DNA of 64,000 bases from Taenia hydatigena (Eukaryota; Platyhelminthes; Cestoda; Cyclophyllidea; Taeniidae). Below the pieces are notes generated by a model that did not search any database, was not told where the DNA came from, and saw nothing but the letters and a program-made list of their open reading frames with translations. The DNA is taken from contig JADWOT020001577.1 in the NCBI GenBank assembly GCA_036345935.2, positions 1,535,795 through 1,599,794 on the forward strand. Direction: 5' to 3'. The first letter of the stretch is position 1. Every line of letters starts with the position of its first letter. Below are positions 11,791-26,248 of the stretch, one piece after another. The position numbers and the translations under genes are program-made.

Positions 11791-14700
11791 TGAGACACTA
11801 CTGGAACCCTTACTCATCGAGGACTAGTCCCCAACCGAATTCAGGTGAGACGAAGCTCCTCGAGCGCCTACGTCAAGGCATACTCCATTGTGTGGTGAAG
11901 AGTTTTAAGGAGGAGCAAACATCTAAGAAGGGGCATGGTTTGCAAGACGTCTTGCATTTTTGCGTCCGAAGGCTTGGTACGATGCTGGCGCTAACTCTCG
12001 CAAGTGTGTCTCATTAAATGTGTCAATGCGACTCAGGTAATCTCGTAGTTCATTGAGGCGCATCCTAAACGCAACGCAATATCTGCTTTATCTGTTATGG
12101 GCAAAGTAGTGACAGTTGTTTCTACGCTTAGAAGTTGCTTACGGTTTGCTGCTTCTAAAGCTGCAAAATAACTTACTCGTGGTTACTACAGCGCAGGCTC
12201 GTCTCATGTGCTGATTTACCACGGATTCTGAAGTGCTGATTATCCCACACCAGATATTCCACACGCTGGACATTCGTTCTTGAGAAGGGCTTGCAACTCT
12301 GAAGAGAGATGATTATTGTCTGGCATGTGGTCGTCCCTCAACCGTTTTGCATAGTTCAAATCGTGCACTAACTGAGTATTGAGTCACTGGAAAATTTATC
12401 ACTGCATACACCTCCATGGGTGATGGTGGCTGGACAGGACGAGAACGGGGAACAGTACACATTTCAAGCGATTGTAACTCGAATTACTTTTGACTTAAAT
12501 GCTTTGGCCTAAATGACTATCGAAATTTAGCATAATATTTTATTTTCGTCTTCTGAACGCACGTGTGTTGGTGATACTTTGAAGCGAACAGGTTGTTGTC
12601 TCCCTCCATTACCACTCCTTTTGGATTACGAACCCACTTTTCCTTTGTCTGGCATTCATTATGGGCAAGCACAATCAGTTAAAGGAGGATATAAGTAAAC
12701 CTAAATGGTATTGGTGGGCATCGTCACACCAAGGATCTTAAATCGTTCATCCAGTGAATCCAAGCGACGCTCATTTACACATCCTCGTCTCGGATCGAAT
12801 AGCACTGTGTGAAGCGCATGATAAAGCCCTCCGCACTATTTAAATGCTCCTCCTAGCCCATTTATTACAATCAGTAAGGCAGTGTCCTGATGTGATGGAT
12901 TCTTTTCGAATTTGTAGTACACTTGGAGCACAATGACCAAAAGCTGACTGGGCAGTTAATGGAAAAAGCAATGTTAAAAACAGTGCAGTAATAGACTAGC
13001 ACAAAAGTCAATGACTTGTTCATGACTGCTTATCCGGTCACTAACACACAAAGGAAAGAGCTAGCACTCTGTGACTTTCAAATCATATCAAAAACCTGAA
13101 AACTCTCAGTGTACAATAAAAATGTTAACCAAGCCATCCCATTTACTATTCATCCCTATTTAACCACCCATGAAACTTCAAAAAGTGACAGTGCCTTCAC
13201 TGGTTGCAGTATTCTTCCATAACGCATCGAAAAACACATTTGACCATACTCTTGTGTGGAGAAGAATCGACCGATCCACGTGCCACCTAATTTTTGCTAG
13301 AGATCAGGAGCATGAGGAAAAGCGAATTGAATTTATCACGTCGTCTAGAAGAGCATATCCTAGGTCATGTCACAATTAGTCAACAGTCAAGACGCATTGT
13401 TTGAAACTCTCAATCATTCACATTCCTTTGCACACGCATCTCGCACCAACTGAACCTGATGAGATGCGATATGGGGAAGACATAAATTAGTCCCATTATT
13501 TTTAGAAGACGAATAAGCCGTGGTGTTCAAGTAGCGTATGCTTTGCCGTGGCACAAAATTGCCGAATAGAAGTTCTTAAATTAGCTCTAAGCTCAAGTCG
13601 TTCACAAGGTGAAAAAAATCCATTTTCTTGTTTAAATTAACAGTCACGGTCTCACATTCAATTCATTTTCAGGCATCGTTCCTCGTTGCGCCTTCCGAGT
13701 AAAAACCGCTTGGTGGATTCATCGTTTGTAGTTACTTGTTTCTGTTCTCTTTGCTTTATGTTCTTGAGATTTTAGCGTTAAAATCGACAGTTTTGTAATC
13801 ATCATCACCCAAATTCTCGACTCTGTAAGGCGGTCTCATACCACGAGACCCTCACGCATCCATATGTCAAGGTACCTCTTCATCTTAAATACTGACTCTA
13901 TCTTCGCAAAATGTTCTACTGTGTGGATTGTCTACTTGCGTTCTAATGAAGTTGCACAACATAAGGTAAACTCGAATGATGCAGAACGCGTTTAGGCGAC
14001 GCTTTTACTGAGTTCTTGAAAGTAGTATGTGTGTGGATGTGCAGACGGTAAATCGACAATGTGCAGCCTGCAGAAGCACACGCGATGAAAGTCCTGTTGT
14101 CGACACCAGATGTATATATTATGATCACATTTGGCAACCAGCATTTTACTTAGTAAAAATTTGTGGCGCAGGTCACAAAGCAGAAGGCATTAAACTGTGA
14201 AAGTGCTCAGCAAAATGGTGTTTTACGGTAAGTAAAATGAGACAAATTACCGTCTCCTCCTTTGCGAATCCCCCTTGTCCAAACTGCAACAATGCCCTTG
14301 GAATTTAGCTTAGTAGATGAGGAGAAATGGATCAACGCCATGCGTGATACACTGTTATTTTTGGCATGACATTTAAAAAGAGAATAAATGGGACAAAATC
14401 CTTATGACTCAAATCACTTTTGTCATTTTTTTACTGCACCCATTAACTTCAACCAAGTTACATGGCTTTAGGGAAGAAGCTGAGTCAAGCAACGTGCCCT
14501 GCAAACGTAGAATTCTTTTGAGCAGATCAGCGATTTAAGAAAGTTTGCCTGATTACTAAGGAGAAGGCTCCTCTGTTCACAGACAGTTCCTCTTTTACTT
14601 TTTTGCATTGCATCACCTATTGCGAACCATTCACAAAGTATCAAGCGCTGTAGCTCCAAATAGTGCTAAAGGAATATTCAGAACCCGTCGATGGGCAGCT

Positions 14701-15949
14701 AAAGTAATGTTCGTCTATTTAAAAATTGGGAGAGAATCACCTATTAGAGACCAACTAAGGGCAATGCATCAGTGCTCAGTGCGAATTCCTGCCCAATTCT
14801 GCACTTCGATTTGTCCGATTTGGTGTCTAAGCATTTTTCCATCACTTACGCCATCTTGTGCATCATTTCCACATCACTCGTGAGTCCCGAATCTAAGTTT
14901 GTGCTTTCAAGATGCAAGTGTTTCTCCGACAAAGCACATAACAAGTGAGCTTTTAGTAATTAACCAACTAAATTAAACAATTCATTCCATCTACTCATCG
15001 ACGATTAGTTTTGCTTGCCAACCCAGCACATCCTCAAAAGCACGTACAGAGCATAGACATAGATTTCTCTAGTGCGTCAGAATCAAAAAAAATTGATTTG
15101 CGAAACGTACACGGTCATACTACATCTGCAGAGCATGGATGACACCTCATGTGATGAGACTTTAAATTAGGCAAGCCTCCGACAACTAGCTCGAATGCCT
15201 GTGTATTTACGAACATAAACAGGTAAATCCAACTCGTCATTTTGATAAGTGCTCAAACTTCTGGCTGGCTTAGCGACACATGCTTGACAGAGAACGCAGT
15301 AAAATTACAAAATATTTAGGATTATCTACTCGACGAAAGTCCAGGAGATCATTAACGTGTTACAGACTGAATAAAACAGCGAAAATGTAAGACCAATATT
15401 AGAGCCGTTAGACCTGTTGGAATGTGTATGTTCTGGGAATGGCCTAAAGTTGATTGGCACACAAGCGGTGGACTACAGATTGTGGACCGAATTATGCAAG
15501 CGGTGTAGTGGGAAAGAACTTGTCATTAAAGAAGTGCCAGCGAAACAACAAAGTAAAGTTAACCTGTAAAATGGATACTGCACATCCATTCTTATAGCTT
15601 TTTATTCAGTGAAATTATTTGTAATCTTGAGGACGGTTTAAAGAATGGTTGCTCTTTTCTCACACGAACGCATTGCTACATATCGCCACTCAAGTCCAGT
15701 TATCGCATTACTTCACAGGCGCTGAGGTTGCAAGCTATCATTGTGACTTGTCAATGTAGGAGAAATCGCTCCTTTTTGATTCCATCACCTGTACATGCTT
15801 AATGGGTAGGAATCACTCTCTCACGTATTCAGTGTGCTATGTCACATACGGATGGTAAAAAGAGCTCATGAAGTCGAGTGTAGCCAAAAGTAGTAGGATG
15901 AGGTAATTAGCCTAGTCGAAGGCAATGATGAAAGGACATGCAATCGAAA
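11791..15949. other. No gene seen
   Basis: Only short scattered frames and AT-rich runs. I could not match this stretch to the repeated modules, and no RNA gene or transposon ends are visible. Confidence 0.45.
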
Positions 15950-17007
15950 GCTCCACAACACTTCTTGAGCACTTACTTATGCACCCACATGAGGTAAATG
16001 GCTTAATTCATTCCCCACCCTACACCTTGAGATTCAGGCACCACCTTGCTTTCAGTTTATGTGGATCAGCTCACGACATCTTTCTAATGCTAAAAAAGAA
16101 CCTTACGATGGAAGAGTTTATGAAGGTGAGTGCTATTTTAACAATTTCGAGGTTCAACAGATTAGCAGAAGCGTCAGCATAGAGCTATTTGGATAACAGA
16201 TAATCCCATTGTTTGCGAGCCACCATGTTTCTAAGCACTGCATATTGATTGGCAGTCTTATTTGTTGTTAGCACAAAAGTGCCCTTACTGCTGTGAGATT
16301 TTGCAATGGTTTCTGATGTGCTGATTAGTCGTTACCAAAAAGAACTGACAACGGTGGAGTGGGGTCAACTGAGCAAACATGTGACCGTCTTTAAGGACCT
16401 TCTCAATTTAAACTCTGCACTGAGTACGAGTCTCGTGATAGATAGCGCCACTACCGCAAATCGAACAGACAGCAGGAAACAGTTCAACAGTGCTGCATTA
16501 GGGTTTTCAAGTATTTGTATTTTAAAAGATTCCTTTAACATTAAAAGCCGCGCTTCAAGCTCATCTGTCAATTTGACCGCTAATATCGGCTGTAATAATG
16601 CACTAATTTTTACCAGCAATGAAAAGTATAGGGCAAAGACATTCATATGCTGACGAAGGATTGCAGGTATTGCAATGACTCTTGAAAGCTTTCACTGACG
16701 CACATTCACAGTCGTGCATCAGGTTTGAGAGTACGTGGTCAACCATGGATATGCAGATGCGGGGATAGTTGTTGCACCCTAAACCATATAGCAAAAATCA
16801 GTGGACTAAAATCAAACTTGTACAGCATTTGATTTGTCTTTTATATCACCCGACGAGATAGAGCAGTTCAAATAATTGTTTGTGCTTATGAATCTAAATC
16901 ACTCACTATTGACCAATGAGTCGTAGGGGGTCATACCAATGAGATTCGAGTATGCAATTTATAGGGCCAAACAATGCCCCACTGCTCTCATCGGACGCCC
17001 TTCGACC
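15950..17007 (+). repeat. Module U upstream of gene A
   Basis: The upstream flank, homologous in reverse to 40052-41020 (upstream of B2) and 57051-58075 (upstream of C), roughly 80-88% by eye. Shared landmarks are the stretch around 16370-16400, the CATATGCTGACG block near 16645, the ATCCATGGTTGAC-type block near 16740, and the promoter at 16913-16963. Conservation up to the start codon places it as the native 5' flank of the gene family. Confidence 0.75.
16913..16963 (+). promoter_or_regulatory. Core promoter of gene A (two CCAAT boxes and a weak TATA)
   Basis: CCAAT boxes at 16913-16917 and 16936-16940, then TTTATA at 16958-16963, about 45 bp before the start position. The same order and spacing recur upstream of B2, C and D, although C has lost the second CCAAT. 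A TSS about 25-30 bp past the TATA would leave a 5' leader of about 20 nt. Confidence 0.6.
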
Positions 17008-18263
17008 ATAAAATACGGTAAGATGCCTTTTCACTCCATCTTTGTCAGCATTCGTTCTGCCTTTTTGTCAGTCAGATGCAGTCTTGCTTAAGTCCACGCA
17101 TCATAATTAGTTGGGTTTTGCTTACATCCACATCAAATTTTATCCCATTTTTCTTAGACTTTTCCATAGCAAGCATCCTGGAGCTATCGCTTGCCACCCA
17201 AGCGTCTCCAAAGCCAGCATGCTTTAGCGACAAGGACAAAGAAATTCACATTTGTGGATCGGCACACTTCAACTCCTTTGCCATGTCCCCGATACACTCA
17301 TCAACTTCGACAGCCACCATATCGAATTCTGCCAACACTTCTTCCACTCCATCAGCACACTACTTCAACGCATCAAAGTTATCTCAACGTGAATACGGGT
17401 GCAATGGACAGAATCTTTCAAAAGATTGCCCTACACATCCGGCCTCGCAACCCGTATCTCCATCACCCCTTTCCTTGATCAATCCCATCGAAGCGCTCCC
17501 ACAGATTCACTCTCTACCTGCCAATTCTAACCCTTTGATGCCGTCTCAACTTCCTCAATACTATCTTTCAACACTGCCTAGTACACTTGGTCTGCAGACC
17601 TCCGACTGCCTTCCCTTGTCTCTCAACATACTGTCAGCGATTCTGCTTAGCACAATTGACAAGTTCAAAAGTACAACTGTTGTCGAACCCAATGATGCTG
17701 CCTCCAGCTTACCAAATATCGAGGTCTTTCAATACAAAAACAAAGATGCGATGAATGACAACGACAGGAAAAACAACAATGTCAACTATCCTACAAATCC
17801 CAGTGATGTGAATGCCGAGGGAATAGACGAAGAAGCGCGACCGAAATGGAAGTGCCAAGAGTGCGGAAGAGCATACAAAAGCGCTGCCTCTCTGCATACG
17901 CATAGACAGAGTCACTCACGGTCATAGAAATGTCGCTTTTGTGATAAGGCATGCTCACGCAAATGGCTTCTTCAGGGTCACGAGCGCATGCACACAGGCG
18001 AGGAGCCCTTCGTCTATTCAACCTGCCAACGCGCCTTTGCAGATGGTTCGAATCTGCGGGCGCACTTGCAGACACACATGGATGTGAAGCGCTGGCTCTG
18101 CCCCCGCTGTACTGCATCATTTAGCCGTCGTAGTTTGCTCACCCGACACCTTGCGAAGTGTCCGTCTTCCACTCATGATAAAGCGACCGTTCCAATTGAT
18201 GTCCCCACCACCACTGCCGGCAACACGGCGTACGACTTCAGCACAATCAACTCAGCTACTTGA
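17008..18263 (+). pseudogene. Snail-type zinc-finger repressor gene, copy A (disabled)
   Basis: Exon 1 is 17008-17017 and the intron 17018-17157 (140 nt, donor GTAAGA, acceptor TTTTTCTTAG). Exon 2 is 17158-18263. Spliced reading gives an N-terminus equivalent to (M)KYDFSIASILEL, fitting the Eh1 consensus FxIxxIL that binds Groucho/TLE corepressors. A Ser/Pro/Asn-rich middle follows, then fingers like Snail 2-5, including the signature [25 protein letters not shown] and [10 protein letters not shown]. Damage: the start codon is ATA (17008-17010), TAG at 17925-17927 replaces the Trp between fingers 1 and 2 (frame open again to TGA 18261-18263), and finger 3 has Cys to Tyr. A TATA/CCAAT promoter and AATAAA signal remain. 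A DNA-binding nuclear repressor role is inferred from family only. Confidence 0.85.
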
Positions 18264-21200
18264 GAGAAAACACTGAGCGTTTCTTCCTCCCAAAATCAAC
18301 GCACTGATGAGCTCCAAATTTTAGAGACATATCAATTCAAGTTACTTATTCAAACGCGCTTATTTTATGGCGATTCTCAGTGAATAAATGTGTGCAAGTT
18401 TCGCAGGGCCTGTGTTTATACTTTTGAATAATGGATAGCAATAACTTAAATATGAGTGAGGCGTGCAGTGGGATGAAATGGCTGACGCTATTCAATGATG
18501 TACTCTTCCAGCCTAGAGTCAGGTCACTTGGGGAGTGCCTAGATCTGAATGGGATGATTCGCAACTGCAGCTGCTTGTAAGGTCTAGGGACACAGGTTTA
18601 GAATTGGTGCGAGTCAGTTGTGCATCGCCATTACTATCTTCTCGAAATTTGTGCAGTTTACGCCGATCCATCAGTAAGTCATTCCACTTTCGTGGTTTGG
18701 GATTCGGGGCCTGCTTTTGACATTAGCCTCTATTCTAAAAGGGATTGCATCAAATCACCAATGATGCCCTAAGATTAACAAACTCAAAATTACTTTAACA
18801 CCGATTCACCCTGTCACGATAAGTTGGTCTACTAGCAGATGGTTGCTAACTCATTTTGGCTCTCTGCAGCACTTGCAATACATTGTCAAATAAGATTGCA
18901 TACTTTGATCACCGCTGACTCGGTGAATGCGTGACATCTTTAACCGGGTGGTGGTGGGGGAGAAAAATGCTTTGAATAGATTTTGCACCTAATGGACAGG
19001 TTTTGCTGCCACCTATTACACGATTACCGAAACGTCCCTTGTGTCTTTACAAAAAAAGTTAAACGCGTCATTCTGCCCATGCACAACTTGTTGTGACTTC
19101 TCCCCCGCATCATAGGTGAGTCAACCCAAATCCAGGTGTGATACAACGGTGTGAATAGACACGCTAACAGTTTCTCAGGTCACACGAGGTTTTGAACATG
19201 ACGTTTCTGGTATTAGCTTTGGTAATTACTTTGCGATCTAATCCAACTACTACATTTTGCGATTCAGTGTTAACTTTCGTGAGGGCTATACACCTCCAAT
19301 ATCATAGAACAAATCCGGACGGTGTGGGATGCGATTATTATTATCGGGTAACGCGGCTAACTACTCTAGCTGAGGGGAAGTCTCTCTGCAAACGCAAAAG
19401 TCGCAACGAAGTCAACATTCTACCATACCACGCGGTTTAGCAAGAGCGTGTAATTTAGTTTGCACAAATAAGAGATGCCGTAAGTAGGGTCAGACAGTGA
19501 CTGAGTTTGGATGGACAACGGTCGATTCTCCCGAATTCGAACGATGGTGTGGTTCACTACTTGTCAATTCTTCTATGCTCTATAATATATCACTTTAAAT
19601 AAAATTACAAAGGCATTATTCTGGGGTCCTTTGCCGAAACGCATTACATCGCTCTTTGCCGCAACAGTGTTGCTTTTGTAGAGTTGAACTACCGACCCGA
19701 AGCATGTGCAGTCAAATCTCCAAAACATACGCCTGACCACGCTTTAAGCAGTTTTTCTCATTTCAAATGTGGATTCCCTCCCTGCCACTTTAAACTTTAA
19801 ACAGGAATGAAAACTGTACTTGGATGTTTAGAATCTGTTTTGGCATTGGCAGCCTTTGGCCGGGTAAAGGCGGTGACGCCATGGTGGCACAGCTTCTTGA
19901 TATTCATTTAATGAAGTTGCTCGAAATTGGCAAATTGTGCTAATTGTCGTCCCGAGTTACTGTTCAAGAAGAGAACAAGCATGTGTTCCAATGCATAGAT
20001 ACCACCAAGAAAGCTGCTTGTGTGACAAGGAACTGGCTGCGGCGACACTACTGGTTACCATGGTTTGGCGCTAATGCTCTGAACACTGAGGAGCACGACT
20101 TTTGTGCGTCACATTGCAGGCCAATTAAAAGAGACAGTTTTGTCCAGAGTGGGGTGTTAACTAATGCGATCGGCTGAGGAATCGATGTCAATACCAGTTG
20201 TGTACTTTAGCGTAAAAAGCTTTGCCTGCATTTGTGAGATAAAATCATTTTAATAAGATGGTGGATGCCAGTGTGCCTGCTGCTGACTGTTAAAACAAAT
20301 ATCACAGACAATACGACCTTTAGCAAGTGGATAACTGAGGCACTGTGGATACGTGAGTGGATCTTTACATCTTTTAGTGTGCCTCGACATCATGTTCCAA
20401 ACTATTGCAAAATTTTCTGCTTGCCCTTAACGTAGCTATTTTGGGCTAAGTTGACCCTTTCGTCATAGCCGAATTTCTTTCCTTGTGCATCCAAGCAGTC
20501 TGTTTTATACCGCAGCTCCCAAAATCTGCGATTCCCTCTTACCATTTTGATTCCGTAATCACGCACACTCGAACTGATTCCGCACGTGGGAAAAAAAGTT
20601 ACCCTGGCCAAATCGCTGATGTGTGCACCCATCCTACTCTTTGTTGGGGTCAACGCACATGGGGTCAAGTTGCGAGTTCGCACGTGGCTTTTCTCACCAT
20701 CACCTCTCCCACCTGGTGTGTTGTCCATGGTACGGTTGAAGCGGTGACGTGATGACCATTTCTCGCCCCTCCCCACCACGCCTTGTGCCAGATTTTCATA
20801 AATCTGGTCACTGAATCATTGTGATTACCGTAGAATATAAACTGCAAGAAATAAGAACTTTCATTACCCATAATTCTTTTTGCTTTCCATCGTCTACCCT
20901 CGTATGCTGTTTAGGCCAAAGAAACCTAGCTCCTATTTTGGCGCAAATTCCTACAATCGCGCTGCAGACAGCGAATGCTTGACGAAGAATAGAAAAGCAG
21001 GCAAGACTGATACAACCTCAAATATTCAGTTTTAAGCGTTGACGACTTTCACATAAAACTTGCCAATGTCTGCTAGCAAGTGCTTTACACAGAAGTGAGG
21101 GACAGCTTGCCAATTATAGTTCTATTCCTTTGCTTGAGTTCTCTTGCTTTAGTTAAATTCTTAATAAACAAATCGGAGATCATTTGTCCTTAATTTCCAC

Positions 21201-21390
21201 ATTTTAGCTGAAGGTTGGCTTACGTGAGAGTCATCGTTCCCGCTTAAAAGTTCATTTTCCATTCTCTTGAGTCGTTACAATGCACAGGTATCATCAAGGA
21301 AGTTGCGGTCTGATGTTAATGCGCCCACTACTGCGGGCAATGACTTTTGTGCGTCATGTCGCAGACCAATCAGCTTGAAGGATTTCGTAG
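18264..21390 (+). repeat. Module T, 3' flank of gene A
   Basis: Matches 31177-35120 (after A2) and, reversed, 51840-55862 (after C). Up to about 18965 it is around 98% like A2; beyond, around 91%. Relative to A2 and C it lacks about 880 bp at position 19920 (equivalent to 32870-33740). It holds one copy of sub-repeat R (about 20570-20830). No gene is seen; the open frames are chance. Confidence 0.8.
18383..18388 (+). promoter_or_regulatory. Polyadenylation signal of gene A
   Basis: AATAAA about 120 bp after the stop codon. The equivalent sites in A2 (31296-31301), B (28426-28431), B2 (38872-38877, minus), D (61441-61446, minus), E and F are kept. In C the hexamer has drifted to CATAAA. Confidence 0.6.
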
Positions 21391-24300
21391 CTGCGGAGTA
21401 AATCTACTTCCTTCCAAGTTTTTTATCTATTTAGAAGAACTAACGCATAATTAAAAATCTCTCTAGTGCACATGTTTTGCATCATTCTGCTCACGTAATT
21501 GTTCTGAATCTTGAGGGATAGAACGTCTTTGGCGCTGATAATGGGCCGATGGTAATGCTGCGTCAGAGAATGCGAAGAGTGTTGATGACTCTCGTGATTT
21601 CCTTGGGAATGGTAATAAGGAAATTGCAAGAGCTCTCAGATCATACAATGCAGGAGGCTAAAACCAAATATCTTACGGATAAAGATGTTTTGCTACCATT
21701 TTTCTGCAATTCTTACTGATAGCCTTACCGTTTATAACCTCATCCATATATGTTGCCTCCCTGGATACGTCACTAATTTTGCTTTTAAAATTTCAAACAG
21801 GACGTAATTAGTTCCTCATTAAGCAGGTGCACATGAAACAGCTTAAAGTTTTAATAACCACAAATGCGCAATGATGCCTGGCAGAATTCTCACAACCACG
21901 ATATTGTGCTTGATCATCATAGTAAACACCGCTTTGGCGATGCAGCGAATGGCGGAGAAGAACTAAAGGAAACTGGAAACAAAATTGGATGGAACAATCA
22001 GGGCTGTTCAAATTTTACAGACACCAGACCTACCACTAATACAACCGCAAACCAACCCCGACCACAATCACAGCATTCTGCTCTGCGTTAAAAATTAACT
22101 TGTTTTGTGATCAAACATCGCCCACATGAATGCTATTGTTCTACTGCCTACTTCGAGCACGTCCTAAGCAGGAAGTGAACTGACCCAGCACTTCCATGCG
22201 TAACAAACTGAGTACTTACTTGTGCCAATAAGGCTCAGCGCATTTTTCTTTCCTTACATCAGTATCACACTCCACTAAATAACGAGATCTCGATGAGTAA
22301 GCATGCACAGTACTTGGCTGCGTTGGTCATCCATTTTGTCGCCTCCTTATCAGTGATTCTAACGTGGTACCTCATCCAATCGCTGGAATGAATTCCTCGC
22401 CTCACCTGTCCAACAACGATGGACACCTTTAGTCATGGTGTTGAGCGTAACTATTTATGATTCTACTTTCCTATTAACTTGTTTATTTTGCCTCCTATCC
22501 CTCTAATTGCTACTCCATGACATATCAGGACTCAAGAACTGCCATCTAGATGGGCGGGCTCTCATTGAAATTGCTACTCACTTTCCACCAGACTGCTCAT
22601 CAGTAGTGGTGGTAATCCAATGTTGGCTACGTGTTACCTTTGTAGGCACTAACGTCGAATGTTGGCAAATACGTATCTCACGCATTTGCCACGGAGCGTT
22701 TGCCTAGTGAGTTCAAAAAGATAATGTCAGCATAAGTGGAGTCGGATTTATAGTGCCACACTCATGGTTGGCAGGTAAAGGACCTTCAATTTTTTGGAGT
22801 GATAAAAGCCGGTGATGACTGCGTGTTTGTGCACGACTTGCGCTAGAGTTTATGAATGCATCCACCTTTGCTAGAAACACAGAGGTTTACGCAGTTCAAT
22901 TTGTTCAGCAACAGTCCTTGTGATGCAGTGACTCCGTTCCGTCAACCCTGATCACCCATGATTCTTCATGTCTTGAATTCCCAGATACAGCATCAGCTGG
23001 ACATGCCGCAAGACCACGTGCGCTTGCAGTTAAAGTCGTCTAATTATGCTGTGCTCCTCTCAATGGTTTACTTTGTATCAATTCTGCTTTTTGAAAAAAT
23101 ATTGCCCTGACCGCCGAATTCAAGCAATTATTTACTTTGAGGCATTTGCAAAAAGACACGCGTGAGTTCTCAAAACGAACACGTACGAGGGTAAAGCCAA
23201 AAACCACCTCGATATGCAATGCATGATCGAATGACAGACGGAGTAAAGGATGCTGAGTGCAGTACATAGCAAGTAAGGATCAGACGGCCGCAGACCAGTC
23301 AGGCAATATCTTAAATTTCCAGGCAGGCATAGCCAGTACTGGCATTGGGTTTGAGTGATTGCTAGGATCGCAAGTCCGTTACACAAAGCGTTGTGAGAGC
23401 ACGATAAAATTCAGAAAGATTTGCACCGAACATCATGCCCCACAACAATTTTTGGCATTACCAGACTTCTAATCTTGCGCCCTTCCTTTCTTGCTGGACA
23501 CCAACGCTAGCAATGCAGATGTGGATGGTGCACTCATACAAAACGCAATCGCTACCAAAACTGGTTTTTCCGTGAACACTATTCTGCAGCAAGGCATTGA
23601 ACAGCAATAAATAACTACGCAGGTGATGGGTCATCTCAGGCCCCTAGAAGTGCAAATCAGCTAAAAATTGGCTGAATTTTAACGTTTTGGACTGCTGCTG
23701 GAAACCGATTCCATTGATGATCAACCTTGTCTACCACAAGGACTGGGATCATCACTGATATAAGTTAAAAAATTATAGGAAATAACAGCTGCTCGCAGAA
23801 CAAACTTTCTGCTACTGCACGTGAGGGGATTGGTAAGGAAGAGAACTGTATCATCCGAGTTGTGGTGACTTGCAGTCGCCTGTAATATCAAAGAACATTT
23901 TGATCCTAAAAATACAGAAGGACAAAATGAAGAAAGATGAAGAGGAACTGTAGTGCATCATCAAAGCAATCACGCCGTGTGCGCTCACGATCCACCACGC
24001 GATTCGCGTAAAAAGCCTATTTTCTTTAAAGACCATGATGCTTGCATTGGTGTTGCAATCTCATCTGTGCTAAGCCACTTCTTATGGGTCAACTCTGCTT
24101 TTTTCCCTGTACAGACCTCCCCTTTAAGCGACCACAATTCTCTCACTCCACTTCACCGATGGCCTTATGCGTTGCACCCGCTTTTACAAGGGCAGTACTG
24201 ACGAGGCAGCAAAATTACCAGTGATTTGGCGTCCAACGCTTGCCCTAGATGCCAGTTTTGAGTCGCAAGCACCAGTTAGGAAACAAAAAGGAAATTCGGG

Positions 24301-26248
24301 GAAATGTGATTACGCAATGCGCCAAACCCTCAGCGGCCTCCTCTTATTTGCTCAGGGTGCAACTACTGCGAGAATGTAACACGAGCACGAACCTGCGAGT
24401 CAAAACATGACTGCTTGCTATAATGAAGGCCTTATTTTAATTCCTTCGTGAGTTGATAGCGAGTTAGCCTTGAATGCAGATCAACGAATGTTCAAGTCTC
24501 TTCTCGATGGATCGAATTGAAAAGGGATGTGCTACTACTTGAATACTAAGATCATTTAATCACTATAAATCCGCCCAAATCGCATTGCCTATTTACCAGA
24601 GCAGCCTTCACCGCTTGGTCGGTTTTCGGATTCATATACGTGCATTCTATCTTTCTCCGGTCATTCGCAGGCAATGGCTGATATCGGTAGTGGCGAAGAC
24701 ACTGCTGAAGTCGCTGTTTGGCAGTGTCTGATTTTACGGAAGTACAAAGAGTTTTCGTCGACATATGATGGAAGTCTCCATCTTAACGCCACTTCTATCC
24801 CTAATGTAACAGTTCTTCCAATGAGCGCACAATAAAAGGAATGCAACCTTGTAACAAGTACTGCAGCTGTGGTTGATACATTGGATCCGGACCCACTCTC
24901 CAATCGACCGCCAATTACTTCCGACGATGCCGATGGCGAATGCATCCAAGCTGTCAATATCAGCCATCATGGAGTTCAAGACACCGGGTTACCCTTTCCC
25001 TTCATCCTCAGTGCTTGCGATGCCGCTCTAACCCGCTCTTCTCAATTTGGCAAAACCTGGACGAATTGTCTTCTATTTAGTCACCTGGCTCATTGCTTCC
25101 CCATTAAATGGATGTAAATCACCACCATTACTAGGAAGGGTGCAGGTGAAGGTAAGAAATGAACCTTAGACCCTATGTCTGCTCATCCTTTTTCCTGGCG
25201 GATTCGGACGCGCAGCAAGCAGAGCAGAGACTAATAAGATGGTCGAAGCAATCAGGATCACGCCCACAATGCAAATTTAACCATACTCACGGCCTTTCAC
25301 ACGGTGTTGTGAAGCAAGCATTTCTGATATTCATTTGTGCCGCGAATCTGTGGTTCTAACCTAATGGCTCATCACATTACTTACTTGGCTTCCTCGATTC
25401 ACTTTGTTTACCTTTACCAGCTTCTCCATGACATCTCTACCGCACTTCTAATGTTGTCACTTTGAAGGGTGCTGTGTCCATCTAAAATTGCTAGCAAACA
25501 CTTGTGGTAGGTTAGCCAATGGAGGAAGCAGATGACCGTCGTTCGGGCAAGAAAGAAAAAGGAGAATTGTGGTTTAATATGGTTATCGCGAATGCCACGC
25601 TGCAAGAAGGATCAGGAAAAACAGGCTGCTAATATCTGTATTGCAGAGCAGTTTGTAATGCCAGAAACTCATAAGTATTCAACCGACGATATTTTGCACA
25701 ATTAGGGTGTGGAACTGGGTAATTTTAGGCATCATGTTCGGCTGCATAAAGGAAAAAAGAGATCGCGAAAACATTACGGTCTACTAGAAGACGCCGGTGT
25801 GGCTTTCATAGACCAAAAAGGAACCATCAGTAGCATGGCAATCAACGATTTATACGTCAGTCGATTCGCTGACGGAGCCCTTCTTCTAGTTGAGGAATTT
25901 AAGCTAGGATACAAGCATGGGAAAAGGGTGAATAATTGTTTGTACTCCTATTACATTGCATTCGTTGCGAACCTTGCGGCTTTTCATTTGCGACTAGTTT
26001 GGAGCCTGCGGCTTTCTGCAGTCTCTCTCGACAATGGTGCTCGAAAAGTCGTCCATCTTGTGGCTGGGTATCAAAAATGCGTTAGTGCGCTTCGCAAATA
26101 CCAAGTAGGTGACCAAAATTACTTGTAATCTTATTTTAATATTATCCGTTCTTTTATTCAACTAATATTTCTCATCCACAAGGTGAAGATAGATATGCTG
26201 GTTTATGACATTCTCTCTTACCATGCAGTCGAAATGGTAGGTTGCGGC
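21391..26248. other. No recognisable gene
   Basis: A long stretch outside the modules. The best open frame is 25709-26128 (139 codons), which begins with GTG directly after an in-frame TAG. A stretch near its start reads LGNFRHHVRLHKGKK, faintly like the second half of a C2H2 finger with linker, but no Cys pair precedes it. I see no splice context or homology and do not call it a gene. Confidence 0.4.

Noticed and set aside
18535..18720. 61-codon frame identical in A and A2 flanks
   Set aside because: The identity reflects recent homogenisation of the whole flank; I could not find the frame kept in C.
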